The notes under the pieces: generated by a model
Told to the model about the DNA's origin: nothing
Database searches by the model: none
What the model saw: only the letters and a program-made list of their open reading frames with translations
Made by a program: the position numbers and the translations under genes
DNA from: Acholeplasmatales bacterium
GTDB taxonomy: Bacteria; Bacillota_I; Bacilli_A; Acholeplasmatales; Anaeroplasmataceae
Reading direction: 5' to 3'
Length of the DNA stretch: 7,909 nt
Assembly (NCBI GenBank): GCA_017388605.1
Contig: JAFPIE010000100.1
Location: 1-7,909 of the forward strand
Shown here: piece by piece, positions 6,589-7,909 of the stretch
Numbering within the stretch: the first letter of the stretch is position 1
Layout of the letters: the number at the start of each line of letters is the position of its first letter

Positions 6589-7909
6589 TGGGTAAGATTT
6601 TAAAAATGAGTCCGCATCTTGCGAATATGATTGCGGCAGGTGAGGTGGTTGAAAGACCATCCTCTGTCGTTAAGGAATTAGTAGAAAACGCGATAGATGC
6701 GAAGGCTTCGGATATAAAAATTTATTTAAAAAATGGTGGCTTAGAGGAAATCCGTATCTCTGATGATGGAGAGGGTATGGATAAGGATGATGTATTAATG
6801 GCATTTATGCCTCATGCAACCTCTAAAATCAAAAATGAATATGACCTATTCCGTATATTAACCTTAGGCTTTAGAGGAGAGGCTATTGCCTCTATTGCTG
6901 CTGTATCAGAGATGAATATTACCTCAAGCCAAAATGGCATTGAAGGCTATAGTGTAACCTATAAGGCAGGAATGAAAAAGGAAGAGGGAATTACCCATTC
7001 GAATAAGGGTACAACCGTAACGGTTAAAGGCTTATTCTTTAATACTCCTGCAAGATTAAAATATATGAGAAGTGGAAAAAAGGAGCTATCCTCCATTCTA
7101 TATTTTATTGATAGAATCGCAATGGCTCATCCTGATTTGAGATTTACTGTTTTATCGGATGATAAGATTGTATTCCAAACCTCAGGTAGTGATAACCCTA
7201 AAACTTTAATTGCAGAGCTTTATGGAATGGATGCTGCAAGATGCGTTACAGAAACGAGCTTTACGCGTGATGGCTATAAGGCCCATTTTGTCGTTGTAAA
7301 GCCACAAATATATCGTTCAACAAAGCTTGAGATTACCATTATTTGTAATGGTAGATTTGTTAAAAATTATAATATGACAGAAGCTACCATTAGTGCTTTT
7401 TCTACCTATTTACCAATAGGTAAATACCCTATTGTCATTTTATATTTTGAGCTTGATCCTCTTTTAGTGGATGTGAATGTACACCCAAATAAAACAGAGG
7501 TAAAGATTGCAAATGAAGAGGATATTTGTAATGCAATAAAGGAAGAAATTGGAAAGCTTTTATATGAAAAGCCTCAAATTCCAACAAGAAATATCAATAT
7601 AAATGAAGGATACCAAAAGAAAACTATCTTTGATTCTAATGATTCCTTAGGGGATACGGATATAAGAGATTCCTTCACCCAAATTCCTCTAGTGAAAAGA
7701 GAAATCGATTCTAAGCCTATAGCCCCTAGTATGGAAGCAGCCTTAAAGGAAGAGCCTATTCCATATAATGAACCTATAGTAAAGGAAGAAGAAAAGATAG
7801 AGACAAAGATAGAAAGACTTCCACATATGGAATATGTTGGCTGTATCTTTGGTACCTATTTAATCTTCCAAAATTCCTCTGGAATGTATTTGATGGATCA
7901 GCATGCTGC
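6588..7909 (+). CDS. mutL: DNA mismatch repair protein MutL, N-terminal part (runs off the window)
   Basis: The frame is open from ATG at 6588 to the window edge: 440 codons plus two bases. The start shares its A with the mutS stop (TAATG) and has AAGGAG 8 nt upstream. The GHKL ATPase domain is complete: AAGEVVERPSSVVKELVENAIDA (16-38), DDGEGM (59-64), GFRGEAIASI (94-103), GTTVTVKGLFFNTPARLKYM (141-160) and NVHPNKTEV (297-305). Residues about 335-420 are a variable charged linker. The C-terminal dimerisation domain then begins (YVGCIFGTYLIF), and the window stops inside DQHA (D437-A440), the start of the DQHA(X)2E(X)4E metal-binding endonuclease motif. MutL of this type nicks the new strand itself after MutS signalling and sliding-clamp contact, as in organisms without MutH. 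The rest of the nuclease motif and the CPHGRP-like site are not visible. Confidence 0.98.
   Translation, partial: MGKILKMSPHLANMIAAGEVVERPSSVVKELVENAIDAKASDIKIYLKNGGLEEIRISDDGEGMDKDDVLMAFMPHATSKIKNEYDLFRILTLGFRGEAIASIAAVSEMNITSSQNGIEGYSVTYKAGMKKEEGITHSNKGTTVTVKGLFFNTPARLKYMRSGKKELSSILYFIDRIAMAHPDLRFTVLSDDKIVFQTSGSDNPKTLIAELYGMDAARCVTETSFTRDGYKAHFVVVKPQIYRSTKLEITIICNGRFVKNYNMTEATISAFSTYLPIGKYPIVILYFELDPLLVDVNVHPNKTEVKIANEEDICNAIKEEIGKLLYEKPQIPTRNININEGYQKKTIFDSNDSLGDTDIRDSFTQIPLVKREIDSKPIAPSMEAALKEEPIPYNEPIVKEEEKIETKIERLPHMEYVGCIFGTYLIFQNSSGMYLMDQHA

Noticed and set aside
1..7909. CRISPR arrays, tRNA or rRNA genes, insertion sequences, prophage parts
   Set aside because: No direct-repeat array, cloverleaf-like sequence, rRNA stretch, transposase frame or terminal repeats were seen; the window is densely coding apart from the 33-nt, 179-nt and 25-nt gaps described.

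Overview
The window is AT-rich (about one third G+C by eye). Arginine is mostly AGA, Shine-Dalgarno sites are strong AGGAGG-type, and every stop seen is TAA. Adjacent mutS and mutL, with a MutL entering the DQHA endonuclease motif, point to a low-GC Bacillota or a relative (Bacilli, Erysipelotrichia or Clostridia-like gut lineages). The exact lineage cannot be fixed from the sequence. TGG is used for Trp and no in-frame TGA was found, so the standard bacterial code fits.

Layout. (1) Positions 1-297, + strand: C-terminal 98 residues of a DNA-deoxyinosine (hypoxanthine) glycosylase-like protein. (2) About 298-323: a hairpin with T-tracts on both strands, a shared terminator between two convergent genes. 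(3) 331-2373, - strand: a complete 680-aa EF-G paralogue of the EF-G2 type with altered GTPase and domain IV residues. (4) 2374-2552: a 179-nt divergent control region. It holds an extended -10 promoter and a cre-like CcpA/LacI-family operator for the EF-G-like gene, and a sigma-A-type promoter overlapped by a 10-bp perfect inverted repeat for the rightward genes. (5) 2553-3998, + strand: an unrecognised 481-aa protein with two SAP/LEM/Rho_N-like helical repeats, a long Glu/Lys-rich linker and a C-terminal transmembrane anchor. (6) 4024-6588: complete mutS. (7) 6588-7909: mutL, cut by the window edge. Its start overlaps the mutS stop, and its Shine-Dalgarno lies inside a perfect 10-bp hairpin.

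How they work together. The rightward genes look like one operon: 25 nt separate the membrane protein from mutS, mutS and mutL overlap by one base, and no terminator lies between them. MutS recognises mismatches and MutL nicks DNA for methyl-independent mismatch repair. The glycosylase is a separate repair gene across the terminator. The EF-G paralogue is its own transcription unit and is probably under carbon-source control.

The main items for follow-up are the cre-controlled EF-G paralogue lacking the catalytic His, the tail-anchored SAP-like protein leading the mutSL operon, and the hairpin that hides the mutL ribosome binding site.
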